A DNA stretch of 64,000 nt from Microglena sp. YARC (GCA_022414725.1 CM039465.1:46572495-46636494); one strand, 5' to 3'; counted from the first letter of the stretch, positions 1-30,900 are shown. The notes: generated by a model not told the origin, from the letters alone. A program made the numbers and translations.

Positions 1-3000
1 GAGAGGTGGTGTTTCAGGTTGTGGTGTGCATGTGACAGGTGATGAGGGGCATAGTACATTGGGTTGTAGTGTAGGTTGTAGTGTGCTTGCAACAAGTTAT
101 ACAGTGGTGGTGTTCAAGGTTGTGGTGTACATGTGACAGATCATGCAGGCATAGTGCATTCGGGTTTAGTGAAGCTTGTAGTGTGCATGAGGTAATATAG
201 TGGTGGTGTTTCAGGTTGTGGAGTGCATGTGACAGGTGATGAGAGGCATAGTACACTGGGTTTTAGTGTAGCTTGTAGTTTAGGTTGTAGTGTGCATGCG
301 ACATGTCATTATAGTGGTGGTGTTCAGGTTCTGGGAGTGCATGCAACATGTGATATAGTGGTGGTGTTTCAGGTTGTGGTGTGCATGTGACACATCATGG
401 TGCATAGTGCATCGGGGTTTAGTGGAGGTCACGGTGTGCATGCGACAGGTCATACAGTGGTGGTGTTTCAGGTTCTAGTATGCATCTGACAGGTAATGAG
501 GGGCATAGTACATTGGGTGTTAGTGTAGCTTGTAGTGTAGGTCGTTGTGTGCATGCGACAGGTTGATTATAGTGGGGGTGTTGCAGGTTGTGGTGTAGGT
601 TGTAGAATGCATGTGACAGGTGATGAGGGGCATAGTACATTGGGTTGTAGTGTGCATGTGACAGGTCATACAGTGGTGGTGTTTCAGGTTGTGGTGTGCA
701 TATGACAGGTGATGAGGGGCATAAGTACATTGGGTTGTAGTGTAGCTTGTAGTGTAGGTTGTAGTGCGCATGCGACAGGTCATATAGTGGTGGTATTTCA
801 GGTTGTGGTGTGCTTGTGACAGGTGATGAGGGGCATAGTACATTGGGTTGTAGTGTGCATGTGACAGGTCATTTAGTGGTGGTGTTTCAGGTTGTGGTGT
901 GCATGTGACAGACCACGTATGTAGAGCACATTGGGGTTTTAGTGAAGGTTGTAGTTTAGTTAGTAGTGCGCATGCGACAGGTAATGTAGTGGTGGTGTAT
1001 CAGGTTCTAGTATGCATGTGACAGGTCATGGTGGCATAGTGCATTGGGGTTTAGTGTAGGTTACGGGTGCATACAACAGGTCATACAGTGGTGGTGTTCC
1101 AGGTTGTGGTGTATATGTGACAGATCATGCAGGCATAGTGCATTCGGTTTTAGTGTAGCTTGTAGTGTGCATGAGGTAATATAAGTGGTGGTGTTTCAGG
1201 TTGTGGTGTGCATGTGACACATCATGGTGGCATAGCGCATCGGGGTTTAGTGGAGGTCGTGGTTTGCATGCGACAGGTCATACAGTGGTGATGTTTCAGG
1301 TTGTGGAGTGCATGTGACAGGTGATGAGAGGCATAGTACACTGGGTTTTAGTGTAGCTTGTAGTTTAGGTTGTAGTGTGCATGCGACATGTCATATAGTG
1401 GTGGTGTTTCAGGTTCTGGTGTGCATGTGACAGGAGATGAGAGGCATAGTACATTGGGTTTTGGTGTAGCTTGTAGTGTAGGTTGTAGTGTGCATGGGAC
1501 ATGTCATATAGTGGTGGTGTTTCAGGTTGTGGTGTGCATGTGACAGGTGATGAGGGGCATAGTACTTTTGGTTGTAGTGTAGGTTATGTGTGCATGCAAC
1601 AGGTCATGCAGTGGTGGTGTTCAAGGTTGTGGTGTACATGTGACAGATCATGCAGGCATAGTGCACTCGGGTTTAGTGAAGCTTGTAGTGTGCATGAGGT
1701 AATATAGTGGTGGTGTTTCAGGTTGTGGAGTGCATGTGACAGGTGATGAGAGGCATAGTACACTGGGTTTTAGTGTAGCTTGTAGTTTAGGTTGTAGTGT
1801 GCATGCGACATGTCATATAGTGGTGGTGTTTCAGGTTCTGGAGTGCATGCAACATGTGATATAGTGGTGGTTGTTTCAGGTTGTGTGTGTGCATGTGACA
1901 CATCATGGTGGCATAGTGCATCGGGGTTTAGTGGAGGTCACGGTGTGCATGCGACAGGTCATACAGTGGTGGTGTTTCAGGTTCTAGTATGCATCTGACA
2001 GGTAATGAGGGGCATAGTACATTGGGTGTTAGTGTAGCTTGTAGTGTAGGTCGTTGTGTGCATGCGACAGGTTATATAGTGGGGGTGTTGCAGGTTGTGG
2101 TGTAGGTTGTAGAATGCATGTGACAGGTGATGAGGGGCATAGTACATTGGGTTGCAGTGTGCATGTGACAGGTCATACAGTGGTGGTGTTTCAGGTTGTG
2201 GTGTGCATATGACAGGTGATGAGGGGCATAGTACATTGGGTTGTAGTGTAGCTTGTAGTGTAGGTTGTAGTGCGCATGCGACAGGTCATATAGTGGTGGT
2301 ATTTCAGGTTGTGGTGTGCTTGTGACAGGTGATGAGGGGCATAGTACATTGGGTTGTAGTGTGCATGTGACAGGTCATATAGTGGTGTTGTTTCAGGTTG
2401 TGGTGTGCATGTGACAGACCACGTATGTAGAGCACATTGGGGTTTTAGTGAAGGTTGTAGTTTAGTTAGTAGTGCGCATGCGACAGGTAATGTAGTGGTG
2501 GTGTATCAGGTTCTAGTATGCATGTGACAGGTCATGGTGGCATAGTGCATTGGGGTTTAGTGTAGGTTACGGGTGCATGCAACAGGTCATACAGTGGTGG
2601 TGTTCCAGGTTGTGGTGTATATGTGACAGATCATGCAGGCATAGTGCATTCGGTTTTAGTGTAGCTTGTAGTGTGCATGAGGTAATATAGTGGTGGTGTT
2701 TCAGGTTGTGGTGTGCATGTGACACATCATGGTGGCATAGCGCATCGGGGTTTAGTGGAGGTCGTGGTTTGCATGCGACAGGTCATACAGTGGTGATGTT
2801 TCAGGTTGTGGAGTGCATGTGACAGGTGATGAGAGGCATAGTACACTGGGTTTTAGTGTAGCTTGTAGTTTAGGTTGTAGTGTGCATGCGACATGTCATA
2901 TAGTGGTGGTGTTTCAGGTTCTGGAGTGCATGCATGCAACATGTGATATAGTGGTGGTGTTTCAGGTTGTGGTGTGCATGTGACACATCATGGTGGCATA

Positions 3001-5820
3001 GTGCATCGGGGTTTAGTGGAGGTCACGGTGTGCATGCGACAGGTCATACAGTGGTGGTGTTTCAGGTTCTAGTATGCATCTGACAGGTAATGAGGGGCAT
3101 AGTACATTGGGTGTTAGTGTAGCTTGTAGGGTAGGTCGTTGTGTGCATGCGACAGGTTATATAGTGGGGGTGTTGCAGGTTGTGGTGTAGGTTGTAGAAT
3201 GCATGTGACAGGCGATGAGGGGCATAGTACATTGGGTTGTAGTGTGCATGTGACAGGTCATACAGTGGTGGTGTTTCAGGTTGTGGTGTGCATATGACAG
3301 GTGATGAGGGGCATAGTACATTGGGTTGTAGTGTAGCTTGTAGTGTAGGTTGTAGTGCGCATGCGACAGGTCATATAGTGGTGGTATTTCAGGTTGTGGT
3401 GTGCTTGTGACAGGTGATGAGGGGCATAGTACATTGGGTTGTAGTGTGCATGTGACAGGTCATATAGTGGTGGTGTTTCAGGTTGTGGTGTGCATGTGAC
3501 AGACCACGTATGTAGAGCACATTGGGGTTTTAGTGAAGGTTGTAGTTTAGTTAGTAGTGCGCATGCGACAGGTAATGTAGTGGTGGTGTATCAGGTTCTA
3601 GTATGCATGTGGCAGGTCATGGTGGCATAGTGCATTGGGGTTTAGTGTAGGTTACGGGTGCATGCAACAGGTCATACAGTGGTGGTGTTCCAGGTTGTGG
3701 TGTATATGTGACAGATCATGCAGGCATAGTGCATTCGGTTTTAGTGTAGCTTGTAGTGTGCATGAGGTAATATAGTGGTGGTGTTTCAGGTTGTGGTGTG
3801 CATGTGACACATCATGGTGGCATAGCGCATCGGGGTTTAGTGGAGGTCGTGGTTTGCATGCGACAGGTCATACAGTGGTGATGTTTCAGGTTGTGGAGTG
3901 CATGTGACAGGTGATGAGAGGCATAGTACACTGGGTTTTAGTGTACCTTGTAGTTTAGGTTGTAGTGTGCATGCGACATGTCATATAGTGGTGGTGTTTC
4001 AGGTTCTGGTGTGCATGTGACAGGAGATGAGAGGCATAGTACATTGGGTTTTGGTGTAGCTTGTAGTGTAGGTTGTAGTGTGCATGCAACATGTCATAAA
4101 GTGGTGGTGTTTCAGGTTCTGGTGTGCATGTGACAGGAGATGAGAGGCATAGTACATTGGGTTTTGGTATAGCTTGTAGTGTGCATGGGACATGTCATAT
4201 AGTGGTGGTGTTTCAGGTTGTGGTGTGCATGTGACAGGTGATGAGGGGCATAGTACTTTTGGTTGTAGTGTAGGTTATGTGTGCATGCAACAGGTCATGC
4301 AGTGGTGGTGTTCAAGGTTGTGGTGTACATGTGACAGATCATGCAGGCATAGTGCATTCGGGTTTAGTGAAGCTTGTAGTGTGCATGAGGTAATATAGTG
4401 GTGGTGTTTCAGGTTGTGGAGTGCATGTGACAGGTGATGAGAGGCATAGTACACTGGGTTTTAGTGTAGCTTGTAGTTTAGGTTGTAGTGTGCATGCGAC
4501 ATGTCATAAAGTGGTGGTGTTTCAGGTTCTGGAGTGCATGCAACATGTGATATAGTGGTGGTGTTTCAGGTTGTGGTGTGCATGTGACACATCATGGTGG
4601 CATAGTGCATCGGGGTTTAGTGGAGGTCACGGTGTGCATGCGACAGGTCATACAGTGGTGGTGTTTCAGGTTCTAGTATGCATCTGACAGGTAATGAGGG
4701 GCATAGTACATTGGGTGTTAGTGTAGCTTGTAGTGTAGGTCGTTGTGTGCATGCGACAGGTTATATAGTGGGGGTGTTGCAGGTTGTGGTGTAGGTTGTA
4801 GAATGCATGTGACAGGTGATGAGGGGCATAGTACATTGGGTTGTAGTGTGCATGTGACAGGTCATACAGTGGTGGTGTTTCAGGTTGTGGTGTGCATGTG
4901 ACAGGTGATGAGGGGCATAGTACATTGGGTTGTAGTGTAGCTTGTAGTGTAGGTTGTAGTGCGCATGCGACAGGTCATATAGTGGTGGTATTTCAGGTTG
5001 TGGTGTGCTTGTGACAGGTGATGAGGGGCATAGTACATTGGGTTGTAGTGTGCATATGACAGGTCATATAGTGGTGGTGTTTCAGGTTGTGGTGTGCATG
5101 TGACAGACCACGTATGTAGAGCACATTGGGGTTTTAGTGAAGGTTGTAGTTTAGTTTGTAGTGCGCATGCGACAGGTAATGTAGTGGTGGTGTATCAGGT
5201 TCTAGTATGCATGTGACAGGTCATGGTGGCATAGTGCATTGGGTTGTAGTGTAGCTTGTAGTGTGCATGCGGCAGGTAATGTAGTGGTAGTGTATCAGGT
5301 TCTAGTATGCATGTGACAGGTGATGAGAGGCATAGTATATTGGGTTTCAGTGTAGCTTGTACTTTTTTTTTTTGTTTGTAGTGCGCATGCGACAGGTAAT
5401 GTAATGGTGGTGTTTCAGGTTGTGTAGTGCATGTAACAGGTGATGAGGGGCATAGTACATTGGGTTTTAGTGTAGGTTGTAGTGTGCATGTGACAGGTCA
5501 TATAGTGGTGGTGTTTCCAGTTGTGGTGTGCATGTGGCAGGTGTTGAGGGGCATAGTACATTGGGTTGTAGTGTAGCTTGTAGTGTGCTTGTGGCAGGTC
5601 ATATAGTGGTGGTGTTTCAAGTTGTGGTGTGCATGTGACAGGTGTTGAGGGGCATAGTACATTGGGTTGTAGTGTAGCTTGTAGTGTGCATGTGACAGGT
5701 CATATAGTGGTGGTGTTTCAAGTTGTGGTGTGCATGTGACAGGTGATGTGGGGCATAGTACACTGGGTTGTAGTGTGCATGTGACAGGTTATATAGTGGT
5801 GTTGTTTCAGGTTGTGGTGT
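1..5820. repeat. Satellite array with higher-order structure
   Basis: Continuous diverged tandem repeat built from short modules such as GTGCATGTGACAGGTCATA, GTGGTGGTGTTTCAGG and GGGGCATAGTACATTGGG. A longer order is visible: the module AGTGGAGGTCACGGTGTGCA recurs at 421, 1930, 3015 and 4619, so higher-order units are about 1.5, 1.1 and 1.6 kb, and whole stretches between them are nearly identical. No coding signal is seen. It lies downstream (minus strand) of the last APC8 exon visible here, so it is probably intronic. Confidence 0.9.
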
Positions 5821-7170
5821 GCATGTGACAGACCACGTATGCATAGTATATTGGGTTGTAGTGAAGGTTGTAGTGTGCATGTGACAGACCACGTATGCAT
5901 AGTACATTGGGTTGTAGTGAAGGTTGTAGTGCGCATGTGACAGACCACGTATGCATAGTACATTGGGTTGTAGTGAAGGTTGTAGTGTGCATGTGACAGA
6001 CCACGTATGCATAGTACATTGGGTTGTAGTGAAGGTTGTAGTGTGCATGTGACAGACCACGTATGCATAGTACATTAGGTTGCAGTGAAGGTTGTAGTGT
6101 GCATGTGACAGACCACGTATGCATAGTACATTGGGTTGTAGTGAAGGTTGTAGTGTGCATGTGACAGACCACGTATGCATAGTACATTGGGTTGTAGTGA
6201 AGGTTGTAGTGTGCATGTGACAGACCACGTATGCATAGTACATTGGGTTGTAGTGAAGGTTGTAGTGTGCATGTGACAGACCACGTATGCATAGTACATT
6301 GGGTTGTAGTGAAGGTTGTAGTGTGCATGTGACAGACCACGTATGCATAGTACATTGGTTGTAGTGAAGGTTGTAGTGTGCATGTGACAGACCACGTATG
6401 CATAGTAACATTAGGGTTTGTAGTGAAGGTTGTAGTGTGCATGTGACAGACCACGTATGCATAGTACATTAGGTTGTAGTGAAGGTTGTAGTGTGCATGT
6501 GACAGACCACGTATGCATAGTACATTGGGTTGTAGTGAAGGTTGTAGTGTGCATGTGACAGACCACGTATGCATAGTACATTGGGTTGTAGTGAAGGTTG
6601 TAGTGTGCATGTGACAGACCACGTATGCATAGTACATTGGGTTGTAGTGAAGGTTGTAGTGTGCATGTGACAGACCACGTATGCATAGTACATTGGGTTG
6701 TAGTGAAGGTTGTAGTGTGCATGTGACAGACCACGTATGCATAGTACATTGGGTTGTAGTGAAGGTTGTAGTGTGCATGTGACAGACCACGTATGCATAG
6801 TACATTGGGTTGTAGTGAAGGTTGTAGTGTGCATGTGACAGACCACGTATGCATAGTACATTGGGTTGTAGTGAAGGTTGTAGTGTGCATGTGACAGACC
6901 ACGTATGCATAGTACATTGGGTTGTAGTGAAGGTTGTAGTGTGCATGTGACAGACCACGTATGCATAGTACATTAGGTTGCAGTGAAGGTTGTAGTGTGC
7001 ATGTGACAGACCACGTATGCATAGTACATTGGGTTGCAGTGAAGGTTGTAGTGTGCATGTGACAGACCACGTATGCATAGTACATTGGGTTGTAGTGAAG
7101 GTTGTAGTGTGCATGTGACAGACCACGTATGCATAGTACATTGGGTTGTAGTGAAGGTTGTAGTGTGCAT
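5820..7170. repeat. 56-bp tandem repeat, about 24 copies
   Basis: A homogeneous block of a 56-bp unit containing GTGACAGACCACGTATGCAT. Successive units start 56 bp apart (for example 5881, 5937). Only a few single-base changes and two small indel units (around 6353 and 6406-6416) are seen, so the block expanded recently compared with the flanking satellite. The unit has no stop on the minus strand and is not a multiple of three, so one open frame runs through all three registers. The long antisense frames here are a by-product of this. Confidence 0.95.
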
Positions 7171-7752
7171 CCGACTGGTAATGAAGTAGTGGTGTATCAG
7201 GTTCTAGTATGCCTGTGACAGATCATGCAGGCATAGTGCATTCGGTTTTAGTGCAGCTTGTGGTGTGCATGTGACACATCATGGTGGCATAGTGCATTGG
7301 GGTTTAGTGGAGGTTGTAGTGTGCATGCGACAAGTTATATAGTGGTGGTGTATCAGGTCCTAGTATGCCTGTGACAGGTGATGAGGGGCATAGTACATTG
7401 GGCTGTAGTGTGCATGTGACAGGTCATATAGTAGTGGTGTTTCAGGTTCTAGTATGCATGTGACAGGTGATGAGGTGCATAGTACATTGGGCTGTAGTGT
7501 GCATGTGACAGGTCATATAGTGGTGGTGTTTCAGGTTCTAGTATGCATGTGACAGGTGATGAGGGGCATAGTACATTGGGCTGTAGTGTGCATGTGACAG
7601 GTCATATAGTGGTGGTGTATCAGGTTCTAGTATGCACGTGACAGGTGATGAGGGGCATAGTACATTGGGCTGTAGTGTGCATGTGACAGGTCATATAGTG
7701 GTGGTGTTTCAGGATCTAGTATGCATGTGACAGGTGATGAGGTGCATAGTAC
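7171..7752. repeat. Satellite tail with 89-bp unit, abutting an exon donor
   Basis: The last part of the satellite has an 89-bp period: GGGCTGTAGTGTGCATGTGA recurs at 7400, 7489, 7578 and 7667. The final truncated unit ends exactly at the donor of the putative APC8 exon 7 (minus strand). There the satellite's own GCATAGTAC supplies the GTACTATGC start of the intron. Confidence 0.8.
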
Positions 7753-24039
<16,287 letters not shown>

Positions 24040-24861
24040 GGCTGATTTTGTTGAGAAAGCTAATGCTGCTAGTGGTGGAGAGGAAGGCAGCCAAGTTGGG
24101 AAGGTGTGTAAGGTCGTGGTGGCACTCCTGGTGGCGTGCTTGAGAGTGGGAAAGGGGAGGGGCAGGTAGAGCTGGGTATGCTATGCGAAACAGAGAATGT
24201 GAGCGGTTGTCTAGAACTATGCGGGAGCTACTTTAGCTCATAAGTGGGGACAAGGAACTGCCATTGGCTTCGTTTTGCATATGGCTTGTTGCTGCGATTT
24301 TCAAGTTTCGTGCGTTCGAACTGGCAGCCCGACCATCTCACCCTGGAAAGCACCGGTGCCCGGCGGTGGGGCCCGGCGGTGGGTGCCCGGAAAGTCATTT
24401 CGGTAAGTAAACCACGCCACCTGGGCTTGTACCTTGTACCACGAACTTCCGAACAGCAACAGCTCGCAGCAGCAGCATAGACACCACGGTCACATCGCAC
24501 AGGCGCGTTTCGATCCTCCCGTCATCATTGCATATTGCATTGTCATGAAACGCCGCGCCTTCACCGCATCCTTATAATCCTTCCCAATTTCCTCTACGAT
24601 TTTCCACCCCCCTCCTCCGATTCATGCATTCATTTATTTAATCCATTCTTTCCGAATGCTTCTAATGCGTTCGCGGTAAGCGGATATCGTTCATCAAGGC
24701 GATTCCGCGATTTTTCCTCTGACAGTTCACCAGCCGTTACAAGTCAAACTTCAGTCATCACATAACTCACCAACTCATTCAACGGTCAGCGCAATTCGCT
24801 CGGCAGCAATTAGCTCGTCAACATAATCCACCGCACCTCTATTCATCGCTGCGCACATCCA
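24040..24861. promoter_or_regulatory. Divergent promoter region between APC8 and the matrix-protein gene
   Basis: 822 bp separate the APC8 start codon (minus) from the start of the secreted-protein gene (plus). It is one of the few non-repetitive stretches. I see no clear TATA box or known element. Any shared regulation is inferred from the head-to-head arrangement only. Confidence 0.5.
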
Positions 24862-25062
24862 ATGTCGAATCAGCGCGCGAGTCCAAAACCTCGTGCCAGC
24901 GCCAGCTCATTCTTCAGGTTAACTTTCAGCTTGTTGATTTCAATAGCTCCAGCAGCACTGGGGGCTCCTGCTTCATACAACTGGTACTGCGATACTTTCG
25001 TACCATCAGCTTCATCGCTCATTACCGAGTGCCCACTGTGTGCTGCTGGCAGTCCTTGTCAG
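24862..25062 (+). CDS. Matrix protein exon 1 (signal peptide)
   Basis: 67 codons, donor TGTCAG|GTGAGG, phase 0. MSNQRASPKPRASASS is followed by a hydrophobic run FFRLTFSLLISIAPAALG, a good signal peptide with likely cleavage near APA. The start is the first ATG of the open frame. Confidence 0.85.
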
Positions 25063-27832
25063 GTGAGGTACATGACATATTGGGTAAGCTGGGAGATAAA
25101 GAAGGGGCAACATATCTGGTGTGTTGACCGAGGCTCCCCCTTTGGACAGCATCCTTCATTCATGCCGACTTGGCATAATGCTTTCTATCTTCCAACCAAG
25201 TATGGTTGTAATACCTGGTAGACAGAGCACAGACAGTAAAGAATTACCCACTATAGCTTGTATTATCTGCTACGAGCAGAAGCTTCTAGGCAGCTCCCTG
25301 CGCCAGCCACTTGGCCAAGCCCCAAGATGGCAACAATACAGGAAAGTCGGTTGTGTCAGATTCAAGGTGCACTAAGTTGCAACAGGTTTGCCTGACCAGC
25401 CAGTCAGGGGAGCGGCCTAGAAGCTGCTGCTCGTAGTTGAAAATAAAAGCTACAAGACCCACCCCACATATTGTGGCAGAAACATAATGTGGCGAGAAAC
25501 ATCAACATGAAAAGTATGTTAGTCTCATAATATGTTTTACGCTCAGACGCTTCATACAACCGCATCCCTAATAACTAGGAGACGGCATTATTATATAATG
25601 TGATATGATACCAGCAGTCTGTCTAAGCCAAAGTTACCATTTATATACAATACCATATGATGCAATTTGTATGATATCATATGATATCATACTTGCCTTT
25701 GGTCCCCCATCCACATACACTCACACACATCTAGCCCAGCAGACCAGAGTTGACCCGTTGGGTAAGCTGCTAGATGGTAGGACAAGCCAAGCACTTCCCC
25801 CCCTGCTGCACACACACTAACTGATGCACACACACACATCCCCATATTACATAACGGTGCCATAAGCAGGCCAGTGTTGACCCTAGACAAGCCCACGCCA
25901 TACCTTCCTGGAATATCTTCCGACTATCCTCTCTTATATCCACACATCTACTTGATCAAGAACAACACGCATGACTGACCACATAATCCCCACTTTTGCT
26001 CAACCCACCCACACTCCAACCTTCCCCACCCACCCTCACTCCATCCCAAACCCACCCTTACGCCACCCTAACCTACCCATCCATCACCCACCCTCACACC
26101 ATCCTCAGTCTACCCTTCCCCCCCCCCCCCCCCCCCCCCCCCCTCACCCCCCACCTTCACTCCACCCTCACACCCTCACTCCACCCACCCGCCACCACTC
26201 CACCCTCTCTCCAACCACCCACCACCACTCCACCCTCACACCACTATAAACCCTCCCACCACCATAAAACCATAAAACCACCCTCATTCCAACCCCTCCC
26301 CCCCCCCCCCCCACCACCACCACCACCACTCCCCCCTCACTCCACCCGCCCACCACCACTCCACCACTAACCCTATACCTTTACCCCAGAACATTCCGAC
26401 TGCGGACAACTTCTACCAAGATTCATCGTACTGCTCGTTGCCTGATATCCCAGAGACCTCACACATCCCCTCAAACAACAAGGCAACTCGGGAAGAGATT
26501 TGCGAACACCCCGCAGCAGGGTGGAGCAGAAATGTCCTCCAGCTCCAGCTCTTTGGGGCAGGGAATGTGAGTCCGCTTGTGGGTCAATGAGAAGTATTCA
26601 AATAACTTGTATGTGTGATACCAGACAGAACTTCCCGTAACATACCAGACACCCCAGACCCCGTCTCGGAAAACCTGACATCCCAGCACCTGAACACCCC
26701 GCAGCAGGGTGGAGCAGAAACGTTCTCAAGCTCCAGCTCTTCCATGCGGGGAATGGGAGTTGGGTTGTGGGCCTATGGGAGGCACGAAAAATAACTGTAT
26801 CTGTAGATCACACTGACAAAAAAAGATGGCACCTGAAGGGGACCCTCCCGTACCCAGCAGCAGGGTGGAGCAGAAATGTCCTTCAGCTCCAAGTCTTTTT
26901 TGGGGCGGGGAATGTGAGTTGGGTCGTGGAATGGACAACATTGAATGCAAGAAGAAAAGAAGAAGAAAACACATTGAATGCACAGCCTATGCATGAACAG
27001 CCAACGCATCAAATCCATCATTCATCCAATCTGTCCTTAAACACACTCAAACACACGTAAACACACCTTAAACACACTTAAACACACCCATACACGCACA
27101 AACATATACTGAAGACTAAAACACACAGACACACACACAAGACCTAAAACACACAAACACACACTGAAGACCTAAAAACACACACTAACACACACGCTTA
27201 AACACACTAAATACCTTAGAACACACAAACACACACGAAATACCTAAAACACACACTAACACACACGCACTAAAGACCTTAAAACACACAAACAGATATG
27301 TACAGCAAATACTAACAACATATGCAAGACACTTACAACACTGCTTCCACCCATCCCTCTACCACCCCACCCCAGCAGAAGGACACAAACTCTCACTCTA
27401 TCACACACCCTGACACACACGCACTTTCACACACACACTCACAGACCACTATCAAGACCCTTATAACACTAAACACACACGCTAAATCTCACGCCAAAAC
27501 ACATATTAAAAGCTCATACCTGCTGATTCTGAAAACATATGCAAGACCCTAACAACACTGCATCCACCCATCCCTCTCCAGGCTCCCGCAGTACCTGCCG
27601 GAGACGCGTATGTGTACTTCACCTACGATAGGAAGTTGTACATCACCATGTCGTACGCATGCAATCAATTATTCAGCACAGATCCAACCTTCATCTCAAA
27701 AGCGGTGGAGGTTGGTCTCTGGAACGACCGCCTGTCAGCGATGCAGTGAGTAGCTGTTGGCATGCTTAGTGCTTGTGCTGGTGGCTTGTCTAGGTGCTGG
27801 TAACAGGTCTAGGTGCTACTTGCTCGCACTTT

Positions 27833-27900
<68 letters not shown>

Positions 27901-30900
27901 TATATATATACGTGTACCAGAACCAACAACAACGCAAACAAACACTACGCAAGCACACAAACGCATTGCAGGTATGTCTGTGTGCAAAACACACACAGTT
28001 CCTTTTCGTGCCACACGCTAACCATTATATAGCACATAACAGCAGACTCCAACAAATAAGTATACGTATATCCCACATATATACGTATACCAGAACCGCC
28101 AACACAAAATATAATAGAAGCACCAAGCAGCCACAACAACACATATAATGTCAGAGTGCACTACTCGTACATTTTATGTCGCGCCACACATTGACCATTA
28201 TGTAATACAAGCACCAGGCAACCACAGAACCACCATACCACCAAGCAACCACAAATACAAGCAACAACAAAACCACCACGTTGACCATTCACATTGATCA
28301 TTATGTAATACAAGCACCAGGCAACCACCATACCACCAAGCAAACACAAATACGAGCAACAACAAAACCACCACGTTCACCATTCACATTGATCATTATG
28401 TAATACAAGCACCAGGCAACCACAGAACCATCATACCACCAAGCAACCTCACATAAAAGCACCAAGCAACCACAAATGCAAGCAACAACAAAACCACAAC
28501 GTTGACCATTATATAACACAAGCACCAGGCAACCACAAAACCACCATACCACCAAGCAACCTAAAATAAAAGCACCAAGCAACCTAAAATACAAGCAACA
28601 ACAAAACCACCACGTTGACCATTCACGTTGACCATTATAAAAGACAGGCACCAGGCAACCACAAAACCACCAGGCAACCAAGCAACCTCAAATACAACCA
28701 CCAAGCAACCATAAAACCACCATACCACCAAGCAACCTCGAATACAAGCACCCAGCAACCACAAAACCACCAGGCAACCAAGCAACCTCGAATACAAGCA
28801 CCAAGCAACCACAAAACCACCATTCCACCAAGCAACCTCGAATACAAGCACCCAGCAACCACAAAACCACCAGGCAACCAAGCAACCTCGAATAAAAGCA
28901 CCAAGCAACCACAAAACCACCATACCACCAAGCAACCTCGAATACAAGCACCCAGCAACCACAAAACCACCAGGCAACCAAGCAACCTCAAATACAAGCA
29001 CCAAGCAACCACAAAACCACCATACCACCAAGCAACCTCGAATACAAGCACCCAGCAACCACAAAACCACCAGGCAACCAAGCAACCTCGAATACAAGCA
29101 CCAAGCAACCACAAAACCACCAGGCCACCAAGCAACCTCGAATACAAGCACCAAGCAACCACAAAACCACCATACCACCAAGCAACCTCGAATGCAAGCA
29201 CCAAGCAACCACAAAACCACCAGGCCACCAAGCAACCTCGAATACAAGCACCAAGCAACCTCGAATACAAGCACCAAGCAACCACAAAACCACCATACCA
29301 CCAAGCAACCTCGAATGCAAGCACCCAGCAACCACAAAACCACCAGGCCACCAAGCAACCTCGAATACAAGCACCAAGCAACCACAAAACCACCATACCA
29401 CCAAGCAACCTCGAATGCAAGCACCAAGCAACCACAAAACCACCATACCACCAAGCAACCTCGAATACAAGCACCCAGCAACCACAAAACCACCATACCA
29501 CCAACCAACAAAAAACACAAGCAATAAGCAATCACACAACCCCATTGCAGGTATGTCAATGTGGTCTACACATACGGTTTCTTTTCGTGCTACACGCTAG
29601 CAATCGACCTCACAAAGGTATGGGGGAGGGTAAGAGGGGAGGAGGGGTGGGGGGAGGTTGCCAGAAGGGAGACGGATGTCTGGTTCAGGGTACCACTTTT
29701 GTAGAGGGTTACCAAAACGGAGACAGATGCCGGGTGAAGAGGAAGGAGATATGAAAAGTGATAGGAATGGAAAGTGGGGAAGGGTAAGGGGGAGGAGGGG
29801 TGGTGTATGTGTGTGTGGGGGGTGGGGGGGGGGGGGGGGGGGGGTACAAGAAGGGAGACGGATGTCCAGTGATGAGGAAGAGGGAGGGGTGGAGGAAGAC
29901 AATATGAAAGGTGATAGGAGTGAACGTTGGGAAGGGAAAGGGGGGAGGAGGGGTGGGTGGGAGGTCACCAGAAGGGAGACGGATGTCGGGTGATGAGGAA
30001 GAAGGAGGGGTGGAAGGAAGAAGATATGAAAGGTGTCGGGGTGATAAGAATGGAAGTGGGGAAGGGGAAGAGGGGAGGAGGGGTGGGTGGGAGGTCACCA
30101 GAAGGAAGACGGATGTCGGGTGATGAGGAAGAAGGAGGGTTGGAGGAAGAAGATATGAAAGGTGATAAGAATGGAAGTGGGGAAGGGGAAGAGGGGAGGA
30201 GGGGTGGGTGGGAGGTCACCAGAAGGAAGACAGATGTCGGGTGATGAGGAAGAAGGAGGGGTGGAGGAAGAAGATATGAAAGGTGATAAGAATGGAAGTG
30301 GGGAAGGGGAGGAGGGGGAGGAGGGGTGGGTGGGAGGTCACCAGAAGGAAGAATGTCGGATGTCGGGTGATGAGGAAGAAGGAGGGGTGGAGGAAGAAGA
30401 TATGAAAGGTGATAAGAATGGAAGTGGGGAAGGGGAAGAGGGGAGGAGGGGTGGGTGGGAGGTCACCAGAAGGAAGACGGATGTCGGGTGATGAGGAAGA
30501 AGGAGGGGTGGAGGAAGAAGATATGAAAGGTGATAAGAATGGAAGTGGGGAATGGTGGGAGGGTGGGAAGGTGAGGTCACCAGAAGGAAGACGGATGTCG
30601 GGTGATGAGGAAGAAGGAGGGTTGGAGGAAGAAGAATATGAAAGGTGATAGGAATGGAAGTGGGGAAGGGGAAGGGAGGAGGGGTGGGTGGGAGGTCACC
30701 AGAAGGAAGACGGATGTCGGGTGATGAGGAAGAAGGAGGGTTGGAGGAAGAAGATATGAAAGGTGATAAGAATGGAAGTGGGGGAAGGGGAAGAGGGGAG
30801 GAGGGTGTGGTGGGAGGTCACCAGAAGGAAGACGGATGTCGGGTGATGAGGAAGAAGGAGGGGTGGAGGAAGAAGATATGAAAGGTGATAAGAATGGAAG

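Noticed and set aside
5617..7141. Long minus-strand open frames (up to 444 codons) rich in HTWSVTCTLQPS
   Set aside because: They are translations of the 56-bp satellite in rotating frames. Several overlapping frames are equally open and no start or splice context exists.
28561..29754. Long frames on both strands (332 and 379 codons) in the CCAAGCAACC minisatellite
   Set aside because: Repeat period close to a multiple of three keeps both strands open; the region lies between matrix exons 3 and 4.
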